A stretch of 32,400 bases of DNA from Prochlorococcus sp. AG-424-A03 (lineage in GTDB: Bacteria; Cyanobacteriota; Cyanobacteriia; PCC-6307; Cyanobiaceae): NCBI GenBank assembly GCA_003213375.1, contig QCNA01000014.1, positions 1-32,400 of the forward strand, given 5' to 3'. Shown one piece after another: positions 6,860 through 16,231 of the stretch (the stretch's first letter is position 1; each line of letters starts with the position of its first letter). Position numbers and translations under genes: made by a program. The notes beneath the pieces were generated by a model. The model was not told where the DNA came from. It did no database searches and saw only the letters and a list, made by a program, of their open reading frames with translations.

Positions 6860-7773
6860 TGAATTTGCTAACCAAATTTTCTGTTGGTCAATACGTTCAC
6901 GGTAATAGAAGTTGGCTAAGAATTATAGATAGTAGATTAAAAATAATTATGGTAATGATATTTTTAATCACTCCAATTTGGGCAGGTCCAATATGGAGAT
7001 TGAGTTTGGTTGGTTTTTTACTATTAATTACTTTTTTAAGTTTATTGCCATCTAGAGTATGGTGGCGATCATTATTTTTCCTCTCATGTTTGTCACTTTT
7101 AATTGGATGTATATCAATTCTTGCCTCATCTGATATTCAATCTCTTGATGGCTATTTAAGAAATCCCAATGAGTTGCAAGTAGTACTAGAAAGCCAAAAA
7201 GAATGGAATATTTTGCAAATTCCTTCGCAGAAGATATGGTTTATTAATTTTGGTCCCTACAACTTATCAAGAAAAGCCTTTGAATTAGGAATAAAAACCT
7301 CCACTTTGATATTTACCGTTATTCATAGTGTAAATTTGATGCTTTTAACCACATTGCAGGAAGACATTGTATGGGGATTAAGTTGGTTTATGTATCCATT
7401 AAGAAAGATTGGATTGCCAACTAATAAGTGGCTTTTTCAGTTGTTAATTGCATTACGTTTTATTCCTCTAGTGCAGGAAGAACTTCAAAATATCATTAAA
7501 TCAGTGTCAGTTAGATCAATTAATTTTCGAAATTTAGGATTAAAGAAATCATTTAATGTTTTATTAATCTTAGTGGAAAGGTTATTTCAAAATATATTTC
7601 TGAGAATTGATCATGGAGCAGAATCATTACTCTCAAAGAAAAAAATTATTATAAAAACCAACAGATTTAGAACTCTTTATCCTTCAAAATCTCACAATGT
7701 AATTGTTAATACATTATCGATTTGTTTTATTTGCATAGCAATTTATCTAAGAAAACTGTATGGTGCATTATAA
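6859..7773 (+). CDS. CbiQ/EcfT-like transporter membrane protein
   Basis: A 304-residue integral membrane protein. Hydrophobic segments lie near residues 28-45, 50-65, 72-90, 147-170 and 280-296. The cytoplasmic coupling region has SVSVRSINFRNLGLKKS, which matches the position of the EcfT/CbiQ motifs that contact the ATPases of energy-coupling-factor transporters (typically A-R-G or similar; here the motif is degenerate). The substrate is unknown, and no ATPase or S-component is encoded nearby; in cyanobacteria this gene is usually found alone in this setting. The start overlaps the der stop by one base. Confidence 0.75.
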   Translation: MNLLTKFSVGQYVHGNRSWLRIIDSRLKIIMVMIFLITPIWAGPIWRLSLVGFLLLITFLSLLPSRVWWRSLFFLSCLSLLIGCISILASSDIQSLDGYLRNPNELQVVLESQKEWNILQIPSQKIWFINFGPYNLSRKAFELGIKTSTLIFTVIHSVNLMLLTTLQEDIVWGLSWFMYPLRKIGLPTNKWLFQLLIALRFIPLVQEELQNIIKSVSVRSINFRNLGLKKSFNVLLILVERLFQNIFLRIDHGAESLLSKKKIIIKTNRFRTLYPSKSHNVIVNTLSICFICIAIYLRKLYGAL

Positions 7774-7792
7774 ATAACACAATATTTTAGGT

Positions 7793-8059
7793 TTGAGTTC
7801 TGAGCGTTATTTAAACCATCCAACATTTGGTATGTTGTACCAAGTTTCTCCCGGAAATGATGGGAGAGATATTTATGCGACTTTATACGCTCAAAAAATG
7901 TTCTTCTTGGTAGAAGTTAGACAGAGAGAAGTTTTTTTTGAAGTTATACCTTATCTAGATGCCCGTAATCAGGCCGAATTAAACCTTCAAAAAGCCAGAA
8001 GAAAAGGATCTGAAGAACTATCCAAATGGGAGAATTTATTTACGCAAACTTTCTTATAA
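7793..8059 (+). CDS. pipX: PII-interacting protein X
   Basis: PipX is the small co-activator that switches between the PII signal protein and the nitrogen regulator NtcA according to 2-oxoglutarate. The sequence RYLNHPTFGMLYQVSP followed by TLYAQKMFFLVEV is the hallmark N-terminal Tudor-like domain, and the C-terminus ends in FTQTFL like other PipX proteins. At 88 aa the length is right. The start is TTG 7793 (peptide MSSERYLNHP), with AGG shortly upstream. pipY follows after a 3-base gap, the standard cyanobacterial pipXY arrangement, which supports both calls. Confidence 0.93.
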   Translation: MSSERYLNHPTFGMLYQVSPGNDGRDIYATLYAQKMFFLVEVRQREVFFEVIPYLDARNQAELNLQKARRKGSEELSKWENLFTQTFL

Positions 8060-8062
8060 AAG

Positions 8063-8698
8063 GTGAACCCTGCAAATTATTTAAAAATAAAAAATAAAAT
8101 ACCATCCAATGTAAATATTCTTGCGGTAAGTAAAGGATTTAAAAGTCAAGAAATCAAGACTATTCAAAATATAGGTCAGAACGATTTTGGTGAAAGTAAG
8201 GTTCAAGAGGCGTTTGAAAAACAATTAACCTTAAAAGACCTTAAACAAATAAATTGGCACTTTATTGGAAGAATACAAAGTAATAAAATAAGAAAAATAG
8301 TTCAAAATTTTAAATATATTCATTCAGTAGATTCATATGAAAAGTTGCAAAAGATTTCTAATATTGCACGTGAAGAGAAGAAAAATCCATTAATAATGTT
8401 GCAGGTTAAGTTTAGTGATGACCCTACTAAAGGAGGCTTTAATCCTGAATTTTTAATTTTGAAATGGAGAGAAATTCAAGAGTTGAAAAATATTTCATTA
8501 ACCGGTTTGATGACTATCAATCCTAAAGGACTTAGCTCTAAAGAAAATTCAGGGTTGTTCAAAAAATGTCGTGCTCTCGCTGATTCTCTACAACTACCAG
8601 ATTGTTCCATGGGGATGTCAAGCGATTGGGAGGAAGCTATTGACGCTGGATCAACGTGGTTAAGATTAGGATCATTGATTTTTGGAGGTAGATCTTAA
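8063..8698 (+). CDS. pipY: PipY, YggS-family PLP homeostasis protein
   Basis: A pyridoxal-phosphate carrier protein of the YggS/PROSC family with a single alanine-racemase-like TIM barrel and no enzymatic domain 2. The PLP lysine is in ILAVSKGF, the motif WHFIGRIQSNK follows, and the phosphate-binding C-terminal signature GMSSDWEEAIDAGSTWLRLG is intact. It starts with GTG 8063 three bases after pipX, so the two are coupled. At 211 aa it is slightly short at the N-terminus compared with bacterial YggS (about 230), as expected for this lineage. Confidence 0.93.
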   Translation: MNPANYLKIKNKIPSNVNILAVSKGFKSQEIKTIQNIGQNDFGESKVQEAFEKQLTLKDLKQINWHFIGRIQSNKIRKIVQNFKYIHSVDSYEKLQKISNIAREEKKNPLIMLQVKFSDDPTKGGFNPEFLILKWREIQELKNISLTGLMTINPKGLSSKENSGLFKKCRALADSLQLPDCSMGMSSDWEEAIDAGSTWLRLGSLIFGGRS

Positions 8699-8848
8699 TT
8701 AATTATTTTTTTATAAAAATCTTATCTATAAACTTGCAGTAAAGTTCAACTAACGTTATTTAAGTATAGGTAGTTTATTCATTTAAAGAATGGATCTATT
8801 ACTCAAGGTTCTTAAACCTTAGTAATCAATTTCAAGAGGATTTAAAAG

Positions 8849-9424
8849 GTGTCACTTATTTCTAGATTAAAGGCAGTTGTTGCAGGGGATGAGTATCTCG
8901 ATGATGATTTTGATGAGTTGGATTATCCTTCAGAGGACGAATTAAATGATATTAATAATTTCAAACAAAATCCAAAGAATGCAAATGCCCTTGCAAATTC
9001 AAATCCATTCGATTTTATGAATAACAACAGATCACCAAAAGTAGTTGGTATGCCTGGAATCTCAAATTCATCCTCAGAAGTAAGCTTAATGGAACCAAGA
9101 AGTTTTGATGAGATGCCTCAAGCCATACAAGCATTAAGAGAGAGAAAAACTGTAATTCTCAATTTAACTATGATGGATCCTGATCAAGCTCAAAGAGCGG
9201 TTGATTTTATTGCTGGGGGCACATATGCAATTGATGGACATCAAGAGAGAGTCGGTGAAAGTATTTTTCTTTTTGCTCCAAGTTGTGTAAATGTAACTAG
9301 TTCTTCCCCAGAAGAAGCTTCTCCTTCTTCTGTGTCTACAGAAAACACACCACAATATAGTTTGGGTAAAAATACTACTCCTGAACCAGCATGGGGTAAT
9401 TCTAGATTAAGTGCTTATTCATGA
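8849..9424 (+). CDS. sepF: Cell division protein SepF
   Basis: SepF anchors and bundles FtsZ filaments at the division septum. An N-terminal amphipathic segment ([13 protein letters not shown]) suits membrane binding. An acidic disordered linker covers about residues 15-80. The SepF domain follows with [37 protein letters not shown] and the dimer-forming strand [10 protein letters not shown]. The Ser/Pro-rich C-terminal ~45 residues are probably disordered. The start is GTG 8849 after AAAAGG, with a further purine-rich AGAGGA upstream. It lies next to pipY and proC, a grouping (yggS-sepF-proC) that is widely conserved. Confidence 0.93.
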   Translation: MSLISRLKAVVAGDEYLDDDFDELDYPSEDELNDINNFKQNPKNANALANSNPFDFMNNNRSPKVVGMPGISNSSSEVSLMEPRSFDEMPQAIQALRERKTVILNLTMMDPDQAQRAVDFIAGGTYAIDGHQERVGESIFLFAPSCVNVTSSSPEEASPSSVSTENTPQYSLGKNTTPEPAWGNSRLSAYS

Positions 9425-9431
9425 TTAATCT

Positions 9432-10244
9432 GTGACAGATAAAATTGCGATCATTGGTTTTGGAAATATTGCAAATGCTATAGTTACCCCTCTATTAGAT
9501 AACAAATTAATTCAGCCAGAGAATGTTTTTTGTGTTGTAAAAACAGAAAAAAGTTTAGAAAACATAAAAAAAAATTATAAACATAATATAAATGTTTATA
9601 AATCAGGTTCTAAAGAGTCAAAAATAATTTGGGATTGTCAATATAAACTACTTTCGATAAAACCCCAACAATTAAATGATATAAGTGAGGCCCATCATAT
9701 AAATAATAAGGACAATTTAATAGTTTCAATTCTTGCCGGGGTTTCAATAAATAGACTTACTAAAAAGTTTCCTAATCATAAATGTGTGAGGGTGGTTACA
9801 AATATTCCAATAACTATTGGAAAAGGTTTAACAGGTATTTCTTGGGGAAAAGAAATTACAGAAGATCAGAAACAATTTACAAAAAAATTATTTGAAAATA
9901 CTAGTAAAATTTATGAATTTACTGAAGATTACCTTGATATATTTTTAGCCTTAACTTCATCAGGTCCTGCAATTATTGCTTTAATTATAGAAGCATTAAG
10001 TGATGGAGGATTAAGCGGGGGATTACCAAAAATAATTTCAGAGGAACTTGTTATGGAAATGATACTAGGGACTATTTGTCTAATAAAGGAAAATAAACTT
10101 ACTACTTCTGAGCTTAAAAATTTAGTAACCTCTCCAGGTGGAACAACTATTTCTGCTTTAAGGGTTTTAGAAAAAAAGAGTGTAAGGTCAGCATTAATGG
10201 AATCAATAGTTTCAGCTAGTAATCGAAGTAAAGAGTTTCGTTAG
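9432..10244 (+). CDS. proC: Pyrroline-5-carboxylate reductase
   Basis: Reduces pyrroline-5-carboxylate to proline with NAD(P)H, the last step of proline synthesis. The Rossmann motif IIGFGNIANAI lies at residues 7-17, the cofactor region SIKPQQ and SILAGVS is present, and the C-terminal helical dimer domain has SSGPAIIALI and SPGGTTISALRVLEKK, close to the ProC signature. It is 270 aa with a GTG start, 7 bases after sepF. It converges with the glycosyltransferase gene with only 5 bases between stops and no visible terminator. Confidence 0.93.
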   Translation: MTDKIAIIGFGNIANAIVTPLLDNKLIQPENVFCVVKTEKSLENIKKNYKHNINVYKSGSKESKIIWDCQYKLLSIKPQQLNDISEAHHINNKDNLIVSILAGVSINRLTKKFPNHKCVRVVTNIPITIGKGLTGISWGKEITEDQKQFTKKLFENTSKIYEFTEDYLDIFLALTSSGPAIIALIIEALSDGGLSGGLPKIISEELVMEMILGTICLIKENKLTTSELKNLVTSPGGTTISALRVLEKKSVRSALMESIVSASNRSKEFR

Positions 10245-10249
10245 GTTTT

Positions 10250-11407
10250 TCAATTGTCTTTTAAGTTCATATAAACCTTTTCAAGTGAATTTATATTTTT
10301 AGCAATTGTGTATCTCTCAAGTATACGTTCTCTAGCTTTTTCTCCAAGATCTTTTGTAAATGAAGGGTGTTCTACAAGAATTGGGATTATGGTTTTTAAT
10401 TGTGCCGAAACATTATCAGTTGAAATCACTATTCCTGCTCCCTTATCTAAAACTTCACCATCAGCACCGGCATCTGTGGCTATACATGCAGTACCAGTAG
10501 ACATTGCCTCTAAAAGTGATAATGACAAACCCTCTACTAAGCTTGGCAAGAAAAATACCTCTGCTATTTGCATTATCGCAACTCTAGTTTCTAAATCTAA
10601 TTCGGCACCCCACCAAATTAATTTCTCATTGCCAAGGTTAGAAAAACTATTTTCAAGTGTTGGCTTTATTGGTCCATCTCCAACAATAACTAGTTTGCAA
10701 TTTTGAGTTTTAGTTTGGCGCCAAGAACGTAAAAGTGCCTCGATATTTTTCTCATTGGCAATCCTACCCATATATAAAAAAATCCTATCATTTCCAAGTT
10801 TGTTTTTTACTTGATCATATTTTTTATTTTTTTCGCAAAAAGGTTTCCAAATATTCTCATCAACACCGTTTGGAATAATTATTTGTTTTTCTTTAGGTAC
10901 TCCTAATTTATAAAGAACATTTTTTTGAAGTTCGGAAAAAATTATTATTTTATCGAACTTTGATAAAGAGGGAGCATAAAGTTGATATGTTAACTGTTGA
11001 GTGCTAGCAGTTAAATTTCTATTTTTTGCATCAAATGGTGGGTGAAATGTTCCTATCAGTGGAAGATTAATTTCATCACAAATCTCTGGAAGTCTAAAGT
11101 CTAAAGGAGATAAAGTTAAGCTTGCATGTACTAAATCAGGCTTTAATCTTTCCAATGATAGCCTTAGCTCTTTTTCTGCTCTTGGTGACGGTATTGTATA
11201 AACTTGGGACTTAATTAGATATGGAAGACTTACATCAGGATCATTTGCCAGAAATAATGGTTTTGATGAATTCGAACTAGAGGGATTGTCAAAATGAATA
11301 AAACTAATTTTATGCCCTCTGGCCTTTAATTCCTTAGTAGTTGAATCACCGTAAGTTACATTTCCACAAAAAGGGGATTTTTTCCCTAACCAGGCAATAT
11401 GAACCAC
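10250..11407 (-). CDS. GT4-family glycosyltransferase
   Basis: A 385-residue GT-B retaining glycosyltransferase. The N-terminal half begins HIAWLGKKSPFCGNVTYGD and contains LVHASLTLSPLDF and GTFHPPF. The C-terminal nucleotide-sugar domain has FLYMGRIANEKN, LVIVGDGP and the EGLSLSLLEAMSTGTACIATDAG motif with the conserved Glu pair. No signal peptide is present, so it is cytosolic or peripheral at the membrane. The N-terminus resembles cyanobacterial glycolipid synthases of the DgdA type (digalactosyl lipid) as I remember them, but the sugar and acceptor cannot be fixed from sequence alone. The start is GTG. It is followed by recO upstream in the same direction with an 85-bp gap. Confidence 0.85.
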   Translation of the reverse strand: MVHIAWLGKKSPFCGNVTYGDSTTKELKARGHKISFIHFDNPSSSNSSKPLFLANDPDVSLPYLIKSQVYTIPSPRAEKELRLSLERLKPDLVHASLTLSPLDFRLPEICDEINLPLIGTFHPPFDAKNRNLTASTQQLTYQLYAPSLSKFDKIIIFSELQKNVLYKLGVPKEKQIIIPNGVDENIWKPFCEKNKKYDQVKNKLGNDRIFLYMGRIANEKNIEALLRSWRQTKTQNCKLVIVGDGPIKPTLENSFSNLGNEKLIWWGAELDLETRVAIMQIAEVFFLPSLVEGLSLSLLEAMSTGTACIATDAGADGEVLDKGAGIVISTDNVSAQLKTIIPILVEHPSFTKDLGEKARERILERYTIAKNINSLEKVYMNLKDN

Positions 11408-11492
11408 ATTAATTGAATAAACTATTTATTAAGTTAACAGGCAAAGACGCCATGATCATAATTTTTAAATTTTTTAATGCTTTATGAAAATG

Positions 11493-12278
11493 CTAACTAT
11501 ATATTTCTCTCAACATTTTTAGTGAAGATAGCTCCTTCTCTAATTGAGTAGAGATCCATGTCTCAATAATGAATAATATTTTAAGCCAGACTTTTTTGGG
11601 ACCTAACAACTCTCCATTAGATTTTATTGGTAATTCGGGAAAAAGAAGTCTTTGTAATAGAGCAACTTCAGATGCATTTATTTTTAGATTACTTTGAGGA
11701 TCTTCAATTGACGAAAACCCTTCACTTGGCAAATAATAACAACTCCATTCCCAATTTCCTAAAGGCGGAATAATCGGTTCTCCAGTTTTACAGCAATGAT
11801 GTATTGGTAAATTTATACCACCAATGGCTAATAGATGGATTAAAGATTGAATACTCATTGAGAGCATTTTAATATCTTCTTCTTTAGATTCTTCATACAA
11901 ATAAATCCTATCTAGATGTGCAAGAACACAAGTTAAATAGTTTTGTTGCTTATCATTATTACCTACTAATAAAAAAGTTAATTCAGTTATTGCTTGCGCG
12001 GCTGCAAGACATTCAATATTTTTCCCTAGACCAGAATAGCTTTTTAATATTTTAATTTGACGTACAGATTTAAGATTTCTTTTCCCAAAAATTTGCAGAC
12101 TTAAATATGTTAATGGAGTAGCTGCGGCAAGACTACTTTTAGGACGTCTAGCACCAGGTACCGCTAATCGAACAATCCCCTGCTCATCAGTAAGAATAGT
12201 TATTAATCTATCATTCTCGCCTAATGGAGAAGCTTTAATACAGAGACCCTCTAGTCTGCACTCACCAGAACCAGACAT
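11493..12278 (-). CDS. recO: DNA repair protein RecO
   Basis: RecO anneals complementary DNA and loads RecA with RecR in RecFOR recombinational repair. The OB-fold N-terminus carries RLEGLCIKASPLGENDRLITILTDEQG and PGARRPKS. The helical domain has LSLQIFGKRNLKSV, and the C-terminal zinc-type region has HHCCKTGEPI. At 261 aa the length is normal. It is adjacent to the DeoC-like gene upstream: the RecO ATG starts directly after the stop of that gene (12279), so the two are translated together. Confidence 0.9.
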   Translation of the reverse strand: MSGSGECRLEGLCIKASPLGENDRLITILTDEQGIVRLAVPGARRPKSSLAAATPLTYLSLQIFGKRNLKSVRQIKILKSYSGLGKNIECLAAAQAITELTFLLVGNNDKQQNYLTCVLAHLDRIYLYEESKEEDIKMLSMSIQSLIHLLAIGGINLPIHHCCKTGEPIIPPLGNWEWSCYYLPSEGFSSIEDPQSNLKINASEVALLQRLLFPELPIKSNGELLGPKKVWLKILFIIETWISTQLEKELSSLKMLREIYS

Positions 12279-12935
12279 TTAAAAATTTACTTCTTGGAAA
12301 ATCTCACAAAAATTAGAAGTTCCAACGCAACTAATTCCATTATCAAACAAATCAATAACTTGTGTCAGTTTTTTTATACCACCTACAACTTTTATTTGAT
12401 TTTGAGAGCCTGTTATTTTTAGTATTTCGGGGACATCATTAGATGTAAGAGGAGATCCAAACCCGTCCCCGAATTGAAAATTTTTTATTCCTAATTCCAA
12501 ACATATTTCTATCGCATTAATAAAAACTTCTTCTTGTAGTTTTGATTTATTTATGATTATTGAAACTGGTAATCCAGATAATTTAACTTGCTCAATTTCA
12601 GCGGCGAAAGTTTCTAAATTTTTTTTAGATAAATTGATAAAGTTTGGGATATATTCAATTCCTTTTGCACCCTTATCTTTTGCAAAACAAACTAATTCTT
12701 CAATAAATGAAACTGGTAAATCTGCTAAAGGGTAAGAAATAAGTGCGTTTATATCCGCACTGTAATTACCCAAACAGTTTTTAAGATCAGTTAAATAATT
12801 TAGTGAAGTAGAAATATTTTTGATATTGTATTTTCTTATTAAATCGCAATTCACACAGAAATCTTCCCATGATAAATAGGGGTTAATAATAATCGCATGA
12901 ATTTTCTCGTTTAATTCATATTCAATATTGGGCAT
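12279..12935 (-). CDS. DeoC-like aldolase-fold protein lacking the Schiff-base lysine
   Basis: The 218-residue sequence follows the deoxyribose-phosphate aldolase barrel: INALISYPLADL at the GFPLG position, GIEYIPNF at EIDMV, a strand VSIIIN at the VILET position, FQFGDGFGS at FIKTSTGFG, IKVVGGIKK at VKASGGI and CVGTSN at RIGTSS. By this alignment the Schiff-base lysine is replaced by Gln154 (or Phe), the catalytic Asp by Glu94, and the second lysine (K182) remains. Classical aldolase activity is therefore doubtful. It sits between recO and hpf in a minus-strand run. It is likely annotated as deoC in related genomes, but the residues argue for a changed function. Confidence 0.7.
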   Translation of the reverse strand: MPNIEYELNEKIHAIIINPYLSWEDFCVNCDLIRKYNIKNISTSLNYLTDLKNCLGNYSADINALISYPLADLPVSFIEELVCFAKDKGAKGIEYIPNFINLSKKNLETFAAEIEQVKLSGLPVSIIINKSKLQEEVFINAIEICLELGIKNFQFGDGFGSPLTSNDVPEILKITGSQNQIKVVGGIKKLTQVIDLFDNGISCVGTSNFCEIFQEVNF

Positions 12936-12942
12936 TTAAAAC

Positions 12943-13527
12943 TTATTTAGATTGAATCAATCCATAACCTCCATGATTCCTTTTATATATAACTTGAAGT
13001 TCATTATTTTTCTTGTTTCGAAAAACATAAAAATCATGATCAATTAGATCTAATTGTTTTCTTGCTTCGTCTGATGAAATTGGAGTCATTTCAAAGTATT
13101 TATTTTTTATAGATGGCTCAGGCAAACTTGCTTCAGTTCCTTCTTTAAAAAAAGTTTTATCTAAAAAATTTGATTCCATACTTTCAATTGGTAAAGAATC
13201 TTTATTTTTAAATTGTTTATTATGAATTGTTTTATTGTTTCTTTCTTTGTATTTGCGTAATTTTCTACAAAGTTTATTTGAAACTAAATCAATGCTTGAG
13301 TATAGATTTTCAGTTTTTTCTTCAGCTCTAATTACGGTACCATTTGCAAAAATAGTAACTTCTGCAGTTTGGAAGGAGACTCTTGGATTCTTTTCAATTG
13401 AAAGGTGTATGTCAGCTTCTTTAACGATATCCTTATAGTGATGTGTTGCTTTTTCTATCTTTGCCTCAGTATATTCTTTTAATGCTCCAGTGAGCTCAAG
13501 ATTCTTTCCATGGATTAAAATTTTCAT
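12943..13527 (-). CDS. hpf: Long-form ribosome hibernation promoting factor (LrtA-type)
   Basis: Binds the small-subunit decoding region and dimerises 70S ribosomes in the dark or under starvation. Residues 1-100 form the S30AE/YfiA domain (MKILIHGKNLELTGALKEY, VEVTIFA-like strand, ENLYSSIDLVSNKL). A linker of about 45 residues is rich in Lys/Asn, and residues about 140-190 form the C-terminal dimerisation domain with RKQLDLIDHDFYVFRN and YKRNHGGYGLI. At 194 aa this is the long form. Cyanobacterial homologues (lrtA) are light-repressed. The divergent intergenic region with lipB is only 44 bp and must hold both promoters. Confidence 0.93.
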   Translation of the reverse strand: MKILIHGKNLELTGALKEYTEAKIEKATHHYKDIVKEADIHLSIEKNPRVSFQTAEVTIFANGTVIRAEEKTENLYSSIDLVSNKLCRKLRKYKERNNKTIHNKQFKNKDSLPIESMESNFLDKTFFKEGTEASLPEPSIKNKYFEMTPISSDEARKQLDLIDHDFYVFRNKKNNELQVIYKRNHGGYGLIQSK

Positions 13528-13571
13528 AACAAATCTAAAAATATTTACTTACTTTCTAAATCTACTTAAAT

Positions 13572-14222
13572 ATGGATAATAGAACAGCAATAATTAAGCA
13601 ACCTGATAATATTTCTTCTTTTAATGATGTTTATAAATTACAAAAAGAATATCAGGAGGCATTGATTTTAGATAATTCTAACCCTTATTTTATTTGGATA
13701 GGGGAGCATCAACTCTGTTATACATTGGGGAGAGGATCTAATTACGATAATTTATTATTTTCTCTAAATGATGCTAAATATGATGTTTTTAAGATTGATA
13801 GAGGTGGTGAGGTAACTTGTCATATGCCAGGACAATTAGTAACGTATTTGGTTTTAGATTTGAAAAATTTTAATAAAGATTTAAATTGGTACTTAAGAAA
13901 AATTGAAGAAATTATTATAAAAATCCTTGGTGCTTTTAATATAGATTGTCACTCTAGAAAAGGGTTTACTGGCGTTTGGATAGGAAATAAGAAAATCGCA
14001 TCAATTGGAATTGGTTGTAAAAGATGGATTACGATAAATGGATTTTCAATCAATATTGACTGCGAATTAGAAAACTTTAATAAGATTGTTCCTTGCGGAA
14101 TAGAAAATTGTCTTATGGCAAATATGATTGATTACAACAAAAATTTAAATATTCAAGAAGTCAAGAGAATTGTTAAAAAAACCATCGAGGAAGAATTTAA
14201 TTTTGATTTTATATCAAAATAG
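13572..14222 (+). CDS. lipB: Octanoyltransferase LipB
   Basis: Transfers octanoyl from acyl carrier protein to lipoyl domains such as the one in PdhC encoded at 18660. The family core [21 protein letters not shown] (residues 77-97) is intact. The catalytic lysine is K141 in [11 protein letters not shown], and the catalytic cysteine is C175 in IVPCGI. It has 216 aa and no signal peptide. It is transcribed divergently from hpf and is followed 27 bases later by the acyl-ACP synthetase gene, also a user of acyl chains. Confidence 0.95.
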   Translation: MDNRTAIIKQPDNISSFNDVYKLQKEYQEALILDNSNPYFIWIGEHQLCYTLGRGSNYDNLLFSLNDAKYDVFKIDRGGEVTCHMPGQLVTYLVLDLKNFNKDLNWYLRKIEEIIIKILGAFNIDCHSRKGFTGVWIGNKKIASIGIGCKRWITINGFSINIDCELENFNKIVPCGIENCLMANMIDYNKNLNIQEVKRIVKKTIEEEFNFDFISK

Positions 14223-14249
14223 AAATTAAAATTTCAAAATCAATTTAAT

Positions 14250-16193
14250 ATGGGTGATTTAGCGTATTGGCCTGCAGCCAAACCTCTTTCTAAAAAAAAT
14301 ACATTTGCCAAAAATAGAGATTTTATTAAGAACCTTGATCACATAGATCAAATTTGGGAAAAATTAAAATTTAAATGTGGTGATACTTTAGCTGTTTGCG
14401 ATTTAAGAGGGAAAAACAAAGAAAAATTTTCTTATTCTGAGCTGGCTGATTTAATAACAAAAGTCTCTTCTTCTTTCGAAAATTATGGTTTAAAAAAGGG
14501 GGATGTAGTTACTGTAATATCTGAAAATTCTCCAAGATGGCTAGCAGTGGATCAAGGCTTAATGCGTTTAGGAGCTATAAATGCAGTGAGAGGTATTAAT
14601 TCTCCTTCAGTAGAATTAGACTATATTATTGGGCACTCTAATTCAGTAGGACTAATAGTTCAATCTAAGGAAATTTGGCTAAAGTTAAACAACAAAGAAG
14701 AATTAAAAAAAAGACTGAAATTTATAATCAATTTAGAAGATGAACAATTTGAAAGTTTAATAAGTTGGAGTACATTCATAAGTTCAGTAGAAAAAGAAAA
14801 TTCACAAAATAATAATCTTGAAAAATTTAATCCAGAAATTGATGACGTCGCTACCATTCTTTACACTTCTGGGACGACCGGAAAACCTAAAGGTGTTCCT
14901 TTGACTCATGCAAATTTTTTACATCAAATAATCAATTTAGCCTATATCGCTGATCCAGAGCCAGGTACCTCTGTATTAAGCGTTTTGCCTATCTGGCATT
15001 CTTATGAGAGAAGTGCTGAATACTTCTTTTTTTCATGCGGTTGTTCTCAATACTATACAATTCCAAAATTTCTTAAAGATGATATTACACAAATAAAACC
15101 TGTTGTCATGGCCACTGTACCGAGACTATGGGAAGCAATACATGATGGTTTTTTTCAGGCTTTGAAAAAAATGCCTTCCAAAAAGCAAAAACTTATTAAG
15201 TTTTTGATAAGTAATAGTTCGGTTTTTAAAAGAAGTCTTAGAAAGATAAGAAATATAGATATAAATCAAATAACTTTTAAATCAAAAATCCCCTTACTGG
15301 GTTCTGTTATTAGCCGATACCCTTTACATAAATTGTCTACTATTTTTTTATTGCCGAATATTCTTAGACAACTATGCGGAGAAAAACTGAAATTTCCTAT
15401 TAATGGTGGAGGTGCATTGCCAGAACATGTAGATCTTTTTTTTGAATCTTTAGGTGTAGATGTTTTGGTGGGATATGGACTCACAGAAACTAGTCCAGTA
15501 TTAACTTGTAGGAGAAGAGAATTAAATGTTAGAGGATCATCTGGGCAGCCTCTTTCATTTACTGAAATCAAAATAGTGAATGATGATAAAAAAAAGATTC
15601 TTAAGTTCAGAGAAATCGGGAAAATTCTTGTTAAGGGGCCGCAAGTAATGAAAGGTTATCTTAATAATGAAATAGCTACAAATGATGTTTTATCCAAGGA
15701 TGGTTGGTTTGATACTGGTGATTTAGGTTTTCTAATACCAAATGGTTCTCTCTTTATAACCGGAAGAGCCAAGGATACAATAGTGCTATCAAGTGGTGAA
15801 AATATAGAACCGAATCCCCTAGAGACTGAAATTCTTAGTTCAGAATTTATTAATCAGATTCAATTAGTAGGACAAGATAAGAAATGTTTAACAGCTCTCG
15901 TAGTTCCTAATGTCGAATTGGTTAAAAGCAAGTTTTTGGAAGAAGACCTTTCAAAATTAAACCTGAATAAGAAAATTGGTACATTTTTCAAATCACAAAT
16001 TAATAATTTGCTTAAAAGTCGATTAGGAGCAAGATCAGAAGAACAAATATTAGATTGTTATTTTGTTGATGCCTTTACTCTAGAAAATGGATTATTAACC
16101 CAAACTCTTAAACAAAAAAGAAAAGAAATAGAAAAAAAGTATTCATTACAAATAGAAAATATGTATGAAAACAAATTTAGTAAGAAAATTTGA
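14250..16193 (+). CDS. aas: Long-chain acyl-ACP/acyl-CoA synthetase (AMP-binding)
   Basis: An adenylate-forming enzyme of 647 aa that activates free fatty acids. The P-loop motif YTSGTTGKPKGVPLTH (about residue 206), VLPIWHSYERS, GYGLTETSPV (motif with catalytic TE) and DGWFDTGDLGFL plus TGRAKDTIVLSSGENIEP give all ANL-family signatures. In cyanobacteria this single gene usually encodes acyl-ACP synthetase (Aas), which recycles fatty acids released from membranes, rather than a CoA ligase; this assignment is from family knowledge. No transmembrane segment is clear; association with the membrane is probable. Downstream ylqD follows after 38 bases. Confidence 0.9.
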   Translation: MGDLAYWPAAKPLSKKNTFAKNRDFIKNLDHIDQIWEKLKFKCGDTLAVCDLRGKNKEKFSYSELADLITKVSSSFENYGLKKGDVVTVISENSPRWLAVDQGLMRLGAINAVRGINSPSVELDYIIGHSNSVGLIVQSKEIWLKLNNKEELKKRLKFIINLEDEQFESLISWSTFISSVEKENSQNNNLEKFNPEIDDVATILYTSGTTGKPKGVPLTHANFLHQIINLAYIADPEPGTSVLSVLPIWHSYERSAEYFFFSCGCSQYYTIPKFLKDDITQIKPVVMATVPRLWEAIHDGFFQALKKMPSKKQKLIKFLISNSSVFKRSLRKIRNIDINQITFKSKIPLLGSVISRYPLHKLSTIFLLPNILRQLCGEKLKFPINGGGALPEHVDLFFESLGVDVLVGYGLTETSPVLTCRRRELNVRGSSGQPLSFTEIKIVNDDKKKILKFREIGKILVKGPQVMKGYLNNEIATNDVLSKDGWFDTGDLGFLIPNGSLFITGRAKDTIVLSSGENIEPNPLETEILSSEFINQIQLVGQDKKCLTALVVPNVELVKSKFLEEDLSKLNLNKKIGTFFKSQINNLLKSRLGARSEEQILDCYFVDAFTLENGLLTQTLKQKRKEIEKKYSLQIENMYENKFSKKI

Positions 16194-16231
16194 TTTGTTC
16201 TATCTATATTGAAAAGGCAATTTAATTTTTT

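Noticed and set aside
10308-10706. 132-aa plus-strand ORF inside the glycosyltransferase gene
   Set aside because: Antisense shadow of a gene with clear GT4 motifs.
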